From Dyadobacter endophyticus (GTDB taxonomy: Bacteria; Bacteroidota; Bacteroidia; Cytophagales; Spirosomataceae): 64,000 bases of DNA. Below, piece by piece: positions 7,304-16,036 of the stretch (position 1 is the first letter of the stretch; every line of letters starts with the position of its first letter). A program made the translations under genes and the position numbers. The stretch is taken from positions 186,001-250,000 of the forward strand of contig NZ_BMIA01000001.1 in assembly GCF_014641595.1 (NCBI RefSeq). Direction: 5' to 3'. Under the pieces are notes generated by a model, which made no database searches, was not told where the DNA came from, and worked only from the letters and a program-made list of their open reading frames with translations.

Positions 7304-8587
7304 TTAGGAATAGAGGTTTTTCTTTAAAACAGCCATCGTTTCCTGTTGCTTTTTTACAACAAAGTCCCGGGCTCTGAGCGCCTTCTTTTTTGCATCTTTC
7401 GGGTTTTTTGCCATTTCCAGCACGGCAGGTGTCATCGCCGCCACATCTTTTGGCGTGTCCATATCAAAAAGCCAGTCTCCCAGACCAATGTCTTTCCACA
7501 TAAAACCTTTACTGCTTTGCTCCCCGAACCGGCCCACCGTAGCCGGGATACCGTTTCCTATGCACATAATCGGCGAGTGCATTTCAAGGCCGAACAACCC
7601 TGCCGAGCGCAGGTAAGTGCTTACGGCCTCATCGGTCAGCCAGTATTTTCCACGCAGCACCACTTTCCCTTTCACATCGTCGGGCAGTTTATCGTAGAGC
7701 ATCTCTTTCCCAATTTCCACCTGGGTTTCGTCTTCCGGGCAAATCAGCACTTTCATCGAAGTCTGGCGCACGACGGCCACAATCGCATCCCGTACCGGAC
7801 CATTGTCATGCTCTTTCATTTTTTGGTTTATCGCGTCCTTTTCCTGGTCGATCGTTCGCTTTTTGCTCGGAATTTTCCACCACGGCGTGTAGCGATAACG
7901 AGGTATGACGCAAAGAAATTTACCCTCTTGCAGGTCGTGTGATTTCAGGAAAGCATCCGCCGAGGCCTCATCCCTGACATCCACAGCGAAAGCGCCATCG
8001 GGGCCAAAATCCATAACAGGACATTTTACGCCCAGTTCTTTGGCAATTTCCAGCGAAACAGAGTCCCGGAAAAATGCGAAACGCGCATTGTTTAACAACT
8101 CAATGTCTTTCGGAGAAGCTTTTTTAGCCTGGTCCGGGGTGCCATAAACACCTGGAAAAGTGATGCCGTATACACCATAAGGCTTGCCTGTTTTGACCCA
8201 GTCTTCCAGCGTTACCCGCGCCACTAGCGAAGGCCCCGAGCCGTGCAGCATAAAGTCTGCTTCTGCCATCGCTTGTGTTTTATCCTGGTCGGTCTTGATG
8301 ATTTTTAAGTTTGGAAACCGCTTCATTAGCATCTCTTCCACACCGTTTCCAACATCGGAAGGCCACAGCCTAACATGGGCTTCGGGAATGTATTTTTCAA
8401 GAAGCGCCAGTACGCCTGGTGTGTGTCCAATGTCGCCAATGTTAACTGTCTGCCAGGACGAACGAAGTATGATAATTGGATTTTTATGGGCTGAAAAACC
8501 TTTCAACGGCGCCAGTAAAGTAATAGCAACCGCTGCCGAGTTCTTCATAAAGTCTCTTCTGTCCTGGTTAATTGCGTGATTGATCAT
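7304..8587 (-). CDS. Exported polysaccharide pyruvyl transferase-like protein (copy 1)
   Basis: 427 residues, clearly homologous over its full length to the product of 6008-7285; the same blocks appear (IILRSSWQTVNIGDIGHTPG, RLWPSDVGNGVEEML, FMLHGSGPSL, LFGLEMHSPIMCI, GFMWKDIGLGDWLFDMDTP). The N-terminus reads DRRDFMKNSAAVAITLLAP, a good Tat signal of the kind used by Bacteroidota for folded export. The start at 8587 gives 10 residues before RR; a later ATG (MKNS) would destroy the RR motif, so the longer form is preferred. It lies about 90 bases after the ECF sigma gene, on the same strand. Function on envelope glycans is inferred from family and neighbours only. Confidence 0.83.
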   Translation of the reverse strand: MINHAINQDRRDFMKNSAAVAITLLAPLKGFSAHKNPIIILRSSWQTVNIGDIGHTPGVLALLEKYIPEAHVRLWPSDVGNGVEEMLMKRFPNLKIIKTDQDKTQAMAEADFMLHGSGPSLVARVTLEDWVKTGKPYGVYGITFPGVYGTPDQAKKASPKDIELLNNARFAFFRDSVSLEIAKELGVKCPVMDFGPDGAFAVDVRDEASADAFLKSHDLQEGKFLCVIPRYRYTPWWKIPSKKRTIDQEKDAINQKMKEHDNGPVRDAIVAVVRQTSMKVLICPEDETQVEIGKEMLYDKLPDDVKGKVVLRGKYWLTDEAVSTYLRSAGLFGLEMHSPIMCIGNGIPATVGRFGEQSSKGFMWKDIGLGDWLFDMDTPKDVAAMTPAVLEMAKNPKDAKKKALRARDFVVKKQQETMAVLKKNLYS

Positions 8588-8680
8588 GTTTTTTGGTTAA
8601 ATATTTTGCTAAAAAGACAGAGTTTTCGGGTTCCAGACTTGTATCAGGTCCAGCATCGAAATAAGGTTTATCTGGACAGA

Positions 8681-9274
8681 TCAGATCAATGAGCTGATGA
8701 TGGAAATCAATGAAATGTAGGGCATCTTCTCGAGCAGAACCTGCCGAAGGGTCTTGATCGCCCTATAAATCGTATTGCGCAGGATCTGATAGTCTAGACC
8801 GGTTACCGAGGCGATCTCTTCGTAGCTAAGCTTTTCGAAAAAACGGAGAAAAATAACTTCCTGCTGACGCGTCGGCAGTGATCGTACTGCCTGCTGCAAA
8901 TTGCGGTGTACATCTTCTTCTATTTCCTCGGCAAAATGCTTTTCATGACACCGGTAAGAAAATGAATCGTCAGAAAAGGCATCAGTGGAAAGCAGCGAAT
9001 TCCTAACCTCCTTTAAGATAATCCGGCGCAGTGAAACCATCAGATAATATTTCACCGACTCTGGCACGGTCAGGTTCTGGCGCCGGTTCCATATATGAAC
9101 GAAAAGCTCCTGAACGGCATCCTGGACCATCTCCCTGTTATAATTGACCGACAAGCCGTATTTCAAAAGCACGTCAGCATATTTTTCGTAAAAAAATGCC
9201 AGTGCCTGCTGATCTCCTTTTAAGAGTCGCCGCCAGATTTTAGCTTCATCTACAACAGGTAAAAACGCGCGCAT
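8681..9274 (-). CDS. ECF-type RNA polymerase sigma factor
   Basis: 197 residues with sigma region 2 (about 25-90, including the EMVQDAVQELFVHIWNRR helix) and region 4 (about 125-180: LPTRQQEVIFLRFFEKLSYE and the helix-turn-helix of IASVTGLDYQILRNTIYRAI). It is of the FecI-like Bacteroidota type that partners a FecR anti-sigma. The FecR gene is present but lies upstream of SusC (14419-15429), with SusC and SusD in between; usually sigma and FecR are adjacent and come first. A hydrophobic tail (ISLISIISSLI) ends the protein. It probably drives transcription of the SusC/SusD locus. Confidence 0.9.
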   Translation of the reverse strand: MRAFLPVVDEAKIWRRLLKGDQQALAFFYEKYADVLLKYGLSVNYNREMVQDAVQELFVHIWNRRQNLTVPESVKYYLMVSLRRIILKEVRNSLLSTDAFSDDSFSYRCHEKHFAEEIEEDVHRNLQQAVRSLPTRQQEVIFLRFFEKLSYEEIASVTGLDYQILRNTIYRAIKTLRQVLLEKMPYISLISIISSLI

Positions 9275-9424
9275 CAGGTTTGAGAAGGAACTTAGGGAAG
9301 TTAATAATCTATAACAATAAAAAGAATAACTATTTATAAATAAATATGTTAGCTCGTCCCTAATCCCACACTTTTGGGAATGGTAACCATAGCCGCTCTC
9401 TGGATTGGCATCTAACTATCGCGT

Positions 9425-10870
9425 TCATTTGTATCCCGGATTTTGTACCAGTTTCGGGTTCACATCCATATCATTTTGCGGGATGGGCAACAATACATGA
9501 TGCGGTAGGATCAGCGCATTACGGTTGAAACTGTTTTCGGCCTTTACCGCCTCTATTAATCTGCCCGTGCGGACCAGGTCGTAACGGCGGCTGTTTTCAA
9601 AAGTGAGCTCAAGCCGCCTTTCCAGCCAAACTGCTTCCTTAAATGCCTGGTAGGTCAGTGCTGACAACGGGGTAAGCCCTGCCCGGGTACGCACTTTATT
9701 CAGCGCAGCGTAAGCCTCGGCATTGGGCCCGTCATTACTTTCATTGAGTGCTTCCGCATACATCAATAGTACATCCGCGTAGCGCAATACCGGTCTGCTG
9801 GTACCTTCCCCTCCATTGGTTTTAGCCGTTTTGTCCCAGAATTTCTGAAAAGAAACCGCCTTGGTAAAGTCGGGGTCGGAAATCGAAAGCGTAGTAGTTA
9901 CATTGTTGTAGACGAAAGAGGTAATGAAAGTGACTGCCTTTCTTTTGTCATTGCTTGTGTAGGAATTGTAAAGGCTTTCGGTGGGCCTGGCAATCCCGGC
10001 CCCGCCTCCCGGGTATATCTGCGCCGAGCGCACGCCGAAGCCCCGGCCAAGGCCGTGCCCCCGTACGTCGGTCAGATATTGTACCTCAAAAATATTCTCT
10101 TTACCACCACGGGCAGTCAATGCAAAGGCATCCGCAAATTCAGCATAAAGATCATAGATGTCCAAGTCGATTACCTCTTTGGCCTTGGCTGCGGCCATGG
10201 CCCAAAAAGGAGATGCCTTCTTGGCTCCTGCCCTATACAGATATACCCTGGCCAGTATGCCCTTGGCAGCTCCCTGTGTTGCCCTGCCTGATTCGCCTGC
10301 CGGGTAAGTCTTAGGCAAAATACTATCAGCTTCCTTTAAATCAGCCTCGATAAGCTCGTAAACCTGCTCAACGGGTGAGCGCGCAATTTCAAGACCTTCC
10401 AAGGAAGCGGTTTCCTTTGTTACTATGGGTACCTCCCCGTAATACTGGACCAAAGTAAAGTAATGCAACGCCCTTAAAAATTTGGCTTCGGCCATGTAAC
10501 GTTTTTTCAAATCCTCGTCCATCGTAATGCCCGGAAGACGTTCAATGACAATGTTGGACCGGTTTATACCCGAGTACGCCCCAGCATAAGCCGTAATCAG
10601 CGAGTTGGAAGGGGTGATGTCGTAACGCCAGAGCAACGGTCTGTCGGCAGCGCCGGTCAGGAATGGCACTGCATCGTCGGATGTGGTAATGTCTAGATTA
10701 GGGTCAGGATTGCTGATGACCGCGTAGCAAGCACCTAGAGCGGCCTTGGCATCCTCGGCCGTTTTGTAATACGTGACATTGGTCAGGTTGGTGACAGGCG
10801 ACAAGTCCAGCTTGCTTTCGCACGCATACAATAAAATGGCCATTGCAGGTAGTACTTTATAAATCTTCAT
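9425..10870 (-). CDS. SusD/RagB-family outer-membrane nutrient-binding lipoprotein
   Basis: 481 residues. The lipoprotein signal ends in LLYAC (Cys16), placing it on the outer membrane. SusD features are the TPR-like helices in the N-terminal half (DEDLKKRYMAEAKFLRALHY, YFTLVQYYGEVPIV) and the C-terminal RPVLRYADVLLMYAEALNES, LNKVRTRAGL and LERRLELTFENSRRYDLVRT blocks. It forms the lid of the SusC transporter encoded 14 bases upstream. The ligand class (sugar, glycan or peptide) cannot be told from sequence. Confidence 0.93.
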   Translation of the reverse strand: MKIYKVLPAMAILLYACESKLDLSPVTNLTNVTYYKTAEDAKAALGACYAVISNPDPNLDITTSDDAVPFLTGAADRPLLWRYDITPSNSLITAYAGAYSGINRSNIVIERLPGITMDEDLKKRYMAEAKFLRALHYFTLVQYYGEVPIVTKETASLEGLEIARSPVEQVYELIEADLKEADSILPKTYPAGESGRATQGAAKGILARVYLYRAGAKKASPFWAMAAAKAKEVIDLDIYDLYAEFADAFALTARGGKENIFEVQYLTDVRGHGLGRGFGVRSAQIYPGGGAGIARPTESLYNSYTSNDKRKAVTFITSFVYNNVTTTLSISDPDFTKAVSFQKFWDKTAKTNGGEGTSRPVLRYADVLLMYAEALNESNDGPNAEAYAALNKVRTRAGLTPLSALTYQAFKEAVWLERRLELTFENSRRYDLVRTGRLIEAVKAENSFNRNALILPHHVLLPIPQNDMDVNPKLVQNPGYK

Positions 10871-10884
10871 AATAAATGACAGGT

Positions 10885-13800
10885 TTAAAATTCAAGATTT
10901 ATGCCAGCCAAAATAGTTTTGGCCGCCGGGTAAGCGCCGTAGTCAAGCCCCTGGCTCAATGACGAACTTCCGTACCGGTTTACTTCGGGGTCTAACCCGG
11001 AATACCTAGTGAAAGTCATGTAATTCTGTAAGGTGACATATACTTTTGCAGAGCCGACAGAAACACGGTTAAGCCATGATTTGGGAAGGTTGTAGCCGAA
11101 CGAAATATTTTTGAGACGCAGGTAAGAACCATTTTCGATGTGCAGGCTCGACAGCAAGCGAGAACCTCCCGCGGCGTTTGCCCTTGGGACAGAATTGCTG
11201 GGATTTGTCGGCGTCCATCTCTGCAATGCTTTGGCAGACTGGTTATTCCCACCGGTCATATTCAGAAGGTCAAATGTGCCATAGTTCAGTATTTCGTTCC
11301 CATAGCTTCCCTGAAGGAAGAAATTAAGATCAAAACCTTTGAAGGATAATGTGTTGTTGAAACCACCGAAAAAATCGGGATTGGAGTTACCGATAATGTC
11401 CCTGTCCAAATCACTGATGGCGCCGTCTCCATTGAGATCCCTATAACGAAGGTCTCCCGGCCTGGCACTTTTTTGCGAAGAAGCGTCCACCTCTCCCTGG
11501 TTTTGGAAAATACCATCCGTTACCAACCCGAAAAAGTCTCCCAGGGGACTTCCGACATGCAAAAGGATCGGGTTCTGGGAAGTGTTGTGAATGGTCGCAT
11601 CACCACCGGCCCTGAACTCCTGGCGTCCGTCCAAGGTAAGAATCTTGTTTTTGTTAAAGGTTACATTGAATTCTGAAGACCACCTGAACCCTCCTTTATC
11701 GACATTGATGGTATTGAAGGAGAATTCAAATCCTGAATTTCGGACGCTGCCAATATTTTTCAATGTTGAGGAAAATCCTGATGAAGTGGGCACGCCCACA
11801 TTGAAAAGTAAGTCGGAAGTATTTTTGATATAGTAATCGGCCGAAAGCTGGATGCGGTTATTGAAGAGGCTGATGTCAAACCCCGCGTCAAATTGTGCGT
11901 TTTTCTCCCAGCGAAGGTCAGGATTGGCAATACCCGCAGTGGCCGAGCCTGTGTAAAGCGTGCCTCCGAGCACGTAAGGTGTGGAGATGATGTTGGCCAG
12001 GTAGCGGTAATTGCCAATATCCTGGTTACCGGACAGGCCATAGCTTACCCTGAGCTTCGCATCTGAAACCGCGCTGATGTTTTTCACCCATTTTTCATTG
12101 GCAATTTTCCAGGCTAGGGCGCCGGATGGAAAAATACCAAATTTGCGGTCCGGGCCAAACCGGGAAGAACCATCCCGTCTTGCCGTAAAAGTCGCCAGAA
12201 AGCGGTCGTCAAAGCCGTAGTTGACACGTGCAATGTAAGAAATCAGGCTCCATTCACTGGCTCCCGTACTGGGTGCCACCAAAGTAGATCCCGCACCCAG
12301 GTTATTGTATTCTGCAAAATCATCTGAAAAGGTATTCGCCCTGGCAGTCACAGATTCGACATACAGGCCCTGTATGGTGTAGCCCAGCAGTGCACTTAAA
12401 CTGTGCCGCGGACTTAGTTGCCTGCTGTAATGGAGTGTATTTTCATTAAGCCAGTTAAGGTCCTGCGAGTTGGATACCACCCCGCTTCCTCCCAGGCTTG
12501 CCCCTGCAATGGCCTGCCGGGTTATGTAGTTGTTGGCTTTGTCGATGATCAGGTCTGCCCCAAAACTGGTCCTGAAATCCAGGCCTTCTATAATTTTGTA
12601 ATCAATGTATGAATTGGCCAGAATGCGGATCGTAGTCGCCTTGTTTTTGAATTCATTGGCCAGCGCCAAAGGATTATCCACCGCCAGGCCGTTCAGGGTG
12701 CCTTGGTTCTTAAAGTATGAACCGTCCGCGCTCCATATTGGAAACGTGGGAGAATAGCTCAGTGCCGAGCTGATAATACCGCCGCCTGCATTGCCATCTA
12801 CTTCGGTACGGGCATTGCTTCCGGTCGTGTAAGCGCCCTGCATACTCAGGCCTACTTTGATTTTAGAGTTAAGATCGTTGTCCAGGTTGGCCCGGAGCGT
12901 GTATCTTTTGAAACTGGAATTTAAAATGATACCATCCTGACCAAAATAGCCAAACGAAATGGCATATCGGGATTTTTCGGTTCCGCCCGACACGGATAGC
13001 TGGTGGCTCTGGATCGGCGCGTTGCGCATAACAGCTTCCTGCCAGTTGGTCCCTTCACCCAAAGTAGCAGGCAATGGTTTGTCCGCACTGCTGCCGTCAA
13101 AATAAGGTTTGCCACCATTGTTGACCTGGGCTTCGTTGACCAGTTCGGCAAACTGCCGGGCATTGAGCAAATCAATCGTATTACGCACCGATTGACTTCC
13201 ATAATAACCATCATAACTGATGCCTGTTTTTCCTGCTTTGCCTCTTTTGGTCGTAACGAGTATAACTCCGTTCGCGCCACGCGAGCCGTAAATGGCAGTT
13301 GCTGAGGCATCCTTCAAAATTTCGATGGATTCAACATCATCTGTATTGATGCTGTTGAGGTTACCTGTTGGAAATCCGTCGATCACATATAACGGGTCAT
13401 TACCTGCGTTTACAGAGCCTGAGCCGCGGATGCGGATCGTGGAGCTTCCGCCCGGACGCGCCGAATTGGATACTACCTGCACACCGGCGGCACGCCCTTG
13501 CATCGCCCGGTCCAGGGACGCAATCGGCGTAGCTTTAATGTTCGCCTCGCTCACCTTGGCAACCGAGCCGGTCAGGTCACTTTTCTTTACACTCCCGTAA
13601 CCCACAACGACGACTTCCTCCAATGCTTTGGTATCCTGTTTCAAAACGATGTCAATAAGCGTCCGGCCGCCCACCCTCACTTCTTGCGGCAAGTAGCCGA
13701 CGAAGGAAAATACGATCTGGACATTTGCATGGGGTACGTCCAGGGAATATTTGCCGTCCGTGTCGGTAATCGTTCCTTGCTGGGTTCCCTTCATGATTAC

Positions 13801-14352
13801 GCTGACGCCAGGCAGCGGGTCACCCTTTTCATCGGAAACTATTCCCTTCAAATGGATGTCAACGGAGGCTTTTGATGTTTCCGTTTGTTCGATGGATGGC
13901 TGTGCGAGGTTGGGATGTTGATGCTCCACGTTGACCGGAGATAGGATGCTTTCATTTTTAATGTTTCTCGCCTGTGGTTTCTCGCCGGGTCTTCCCGTGC
14001 TTTCTTGCTCAAAGATCACGTAAGAGTTTTTACCAAAACGTTCGTATTTCAAAGATAACGGAGCAAGTATACGTCTAAGCTTTTTATCCAGGTTTTCATT
14101 TCCATTGAGCAGTTTGGTATTGACAACCTTATCCTTCATCAGGCGGTCGTTGAACTCAAAATTGACGTCATAATTTTTGCTAAGCTTGTCGAGTGCATCA
14201 CTCAGGGAAATGCTCGTGGGCGACTTGCCTTCTTCCTGTTCATTTTTTTGAACAAAGTTGGCTGCGAGCGTCTGTCCGTGTGTTGGTTTGGTCATTCCGC
14301 AGAGGTAGTCCACCAGCAAGAGAAAAACAACGATATGTAATTTTCTATACAT
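10885..14352 (-). CDS. SusC/RagA-family TonB-linked outer-membrane transporter
   Basis: 1155 residues. Order of parts: a hydrophobic export signal (VVFLLLVDYLCG); an STN domain (about 45-115, ISLSDALDKLSKNYDVNFEF), which links the receptor to FecR/ECF signalling; a carboxypeptidase-regulatory-like beta-sandwich (about 168-250, GIVSDEKGDPLPGVSVIMKG); the SusC signature and plug (VVVGYGSVKKSDLTGSV, then VESIEILKDASATAIYGSRG); and the 22-strand barrel to the C-terminus (ending GINLEF). The STN domain fits the FecR gene upstream. SusC and SusD form one transport complex. This is the largest gene of the minus-strand locus and shows no sign of disruption. Confidence 0.95.
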   Translation of the reverse strand: MYRKLHIVVFLLLVDYLCGMTKPTHGQTLAANFVQKNEQEEGKSPTSISLSDALDKLSKNYDVNFEFNDRLMKDKVVNTKLLNGNENLDKKLRRILAPLSLKYERFGKNSYVIFEQESTGRPGEKPQARNIKNESILSPVNVEHQHPNLAQPSIEQTETSKASVDIHLKGIVSDEKGDPLPGVSVIMKGTQQGTITDTDGKYSLDVPHANVQIVFSFVGYLPQEVRVGGRTLIDIVLKQDTKALEEVVVVGYGSVKKSDLTGSVAKVSEANIKATPIASLDRAMQGRAAGVQVVSNSARPGGSSTIRIRGSGSVNAGNDPLYVIDGFPTGNLNSINTDDVESIEILKDASATAIYGSRGANGVILVTTKRGKAGKTGISYDGYYGSQSVRNTIDLLNARQFAELVNEAQVNNGGKPYFDGSSADKPLPATLGEGTNWQEAVMRNAPIQSHQLSVSGGTEKSRYAISFGYFGQDGIILNSSFKRYTLRANLDNDLNSKIKVGLSMQGAYTTGSNARTEVDGNAGGGIISSALSYSPTFPIWSADGSYFKNQGTLNGLAVDNPLALANEFKNKATTIRILANSYIDYKIIEGLDFRTSFGADLIIDKANNYITRQAIAGASLGGSGVVSNSQDLNWLNENTLHYSRQLSPRHSLSALLGYTIQGLYVESVTARANTFSDDFAEYNNLGAGSTLVAPSTGASEWSLISYIARVNYGFDDRFLATFTARRDGSSRFGPDRKFGIFPSGALAWKIANEKWVKNISAVSDAKLRVSYGLSGNQDIGNYRYLANIISTPYVLGGTLYTGSATAGIANPDLRWEKNAQFDAGFDISLFNNRIQLSADYYIKNTSDLLFNVGVPTSSGFSSTLKNIGSVRNSGFEFSFNTINVDKGGFRWSSEFNVTFNKNKILTLDGRQEFRAGGDATIHNTSQNPILLHVGSPLGDFFGLVTDGIFQNQGEVDASSQKSARPGDLRYRDLNGDGAISDLDRDIIGNSNPDFFGGFNNTLSFKGFDLNFFLQGSYGNEILNYGTFDLLNMTGGNNQSAKALQRWTPTNPSNSVPRANAAGGSRLLSSLHIENGSYLRLKNISFGYNLPKSWLNRVSVGSAKVYVTLQNYMTFTRYSGLDPEVNRYGSSSLSQGLDYGAYPAAKTILAGINLEF

Positions 14353-14418
14353 TTTGCTATTGAGATTTGAGTTATCGGATTTCTTTTGAACCCTAGATCG
14401 AACCGGTTAGCGACCTGT

Positions 14419-15429
14419 TTATTTCAAATGGTATTCGTTCCCGACCTGGCTGACTTGCAAAGGGTACATCTTTTCAAGTTTTTCAAACAGGACTTCTGAT
14501 GAATCAGTTGGGAATGATCCGGTGAAGGTTTCAGCCCCGAGGGCAGCATTATCGATGATGACCTTCATATCGTAGAGGTCCTCCATCATTTCGGCGATTT
14601 CCTTCAGTGATTTTTTTCTAAAAACGATTACCCTGTTTTTCCAGGAAGAATAATCTTCAACGGCGACTTTTTCTTTATGAAGGTGAGGTTTCTTCTCAGA
14701 ATGCGCAACTGCTTCGCCGGGCCTAAGAAGCACATTGTTTGCGTTATTGTGTTGGTCAACCACTTTCACCTGGCCATGCTCAAGTGTTACATTCACTCGC
14801 CCACGGCGATTGTTGACGTTGAATGCAGTCCCTAAAACCTGAATCGAAAGATGGTTTGCATGAACCGTAAAAGGTTGCTTTTTACCATTTACTACGCGTT
14901 TGCTAACTTCAAAATAGGCTTCTCCGTCAATCCATATCTCTCTGTTTTTACTGAGAAAATCCCTGGCATATCGCAGTTTTGAATTCGCATTCAGTGTGAT
15001 CACAGATCCATCAGCCAGCGTTATTTTGCTGATCTGTCCAAATGAAGTCTGCTTTTCACTCATTCGGAATTTGGTCAGAAGAATGCCTGCGGAAGCTAAA
15101 ATGAAAACCAGACTGGCCGCAGCGAGCCATATTTTACGTCTGGCAATGAAAGGTAATTCCTCCGTTTCTACCGCTGGTATCAGTTCCTGCTTGATCGTTT
15201 CCCACATTTGAAATCTTTCCTGATCGGTCCATTTTTCGGAAAAATCAATATGGCAGGCTATCCGTACCGCTTGTTGTATGACGATCCTTTTATCAGGATT
15301 TTCTTGAATCCAGCTTTTCCAGAAAGTGTCCGTTTTATTGTCAGGAGCAAGCACCCATTGCTGGAAAAATTCGTCGGCCAGGAAGTCTTCAATTGTAAAA
15401 TTTTTGTAATCCATCTTCAAATCGGACAA
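14419..15429 (-). CDS. FecR-family anti-sigma factor
   Basis: 336 residues: a cytoplasmic N-terminal helical part (1-90), one membrane segment (about 94-116, IWLAAASLVFILASAGILL), a periplasmic FecR domain (about 130-245, ITLADGSVITLNANSKLRY and LGTAFNVNNRRGRVNVTLEH) and a C-terminal DUF4974-type domain (about 262-336). It is the signal relay between the STN domain of SusC and an ECF sigma factor, most likely the one at 8681-9274. It is the first gene of the minus-strand locus; the promoter must lie in the stretch to its right, where no clear -7 box was found. Confidence 0.92.
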   Translation of the reverse strand: MSDLKMDYKNFTIEDFLADEFFQQWVLAPDNKTDTFWKSWIQENPDKRIVIQQAVRIACHIDFSEKWTDQERFQMWETIKQELIPAVETEELPFIARRKIWLAAASLVFILASAGILLTKFRMSEKQTSFGQISKITLADGSVITLNANSKLRYARDFLSKNREIWIDGEAYFEVSKRVVNGKKQPFTVHANHLSIQVLGTAFNVNNRRGRVNVTLEHGQVKVVDQHNNANNVLLRPGEAVAHSEKKPHLHKEKVAVEDYSSWKNRVIVFRKKSLKEIAEMMEDLYDMKVIIDNAALGAETFTGSFPTDSSEVLFEKLEKMYPLQVSQVGNEYHLK

Positions 15430-16036
15430 AAATAAAATTGAATATTTAAACTAGTGCTAAAGAACAGATACAGCCCGCTTTGTAACCCTTGAAAAATTGA
15501 AAAATTTCAAATTATAGTACATTAAACTTTAAGGAGTTGATAATCAGTGTGGAAAGCATCGGCTAGCGGCCATAGTGGAAAATACGGCACCACAGCCCCC
15601 CATTCCGTGGTGAATTGAGCACCAGCCACAATTCGCAGCCTTTGGGGCAACTTTCTGGTGAGAAGAAAGGTAGAATGGTCAATCTAGTCCGAAATGATCT
15701 GGTCAGCCCAAATTGAAATCAGTTCGTTAGTATCCCCTTAATCTCCAATGTAGAGTAGCGATAAACGGAATCCCTGACGGTTTTTCTGTCATTTAGTATT
15801 CAAGTCAGCCTAACTAGATAATGCTGCCTCGTCCGTAAACTAACAAACCCTGATTTTTGGGTAAAATATAACCCTTTCTGTTTATCTTGATATTGGTATT
15901 AGCCTCATTTGACCGTGCAGGCGATACCGCATTTCGGCTATTTGCCTGTCCTGCTCCTTACGACACGGATGAAAATCCGCGTTGACCTGAATGCACTTCC
16001 CTTAAAGTATTATCATTCTTTCAAAACGGTAGCACC
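15430..16036. other. Gene-free stretch between two divergent genes
   Basis: No gene is seen. It must hold the promoters for FecR (minus) and for the T9SS protein (plus). It contains one copy of a ~106-base repeat (15576-15681) shared with 33625-33732. Confidence 0.45.
15576..15681 (+). repeat. ~106-base repeat, copy 1
   Basis: Begins TGGAAAATACGGCACCACAG, passes through CACCAGCCACAATTCGCAGC and ends near TAGAATGGTCA. It matches 33625-33732 in the same orientation with roughly 85-90 percent identity by eye and two small gaps. Both copies are non-coding. The GGTCA-type ends and scattered placement suggest remnants of the same insertion element, but no transposase is attached. Confidence 0.7.
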
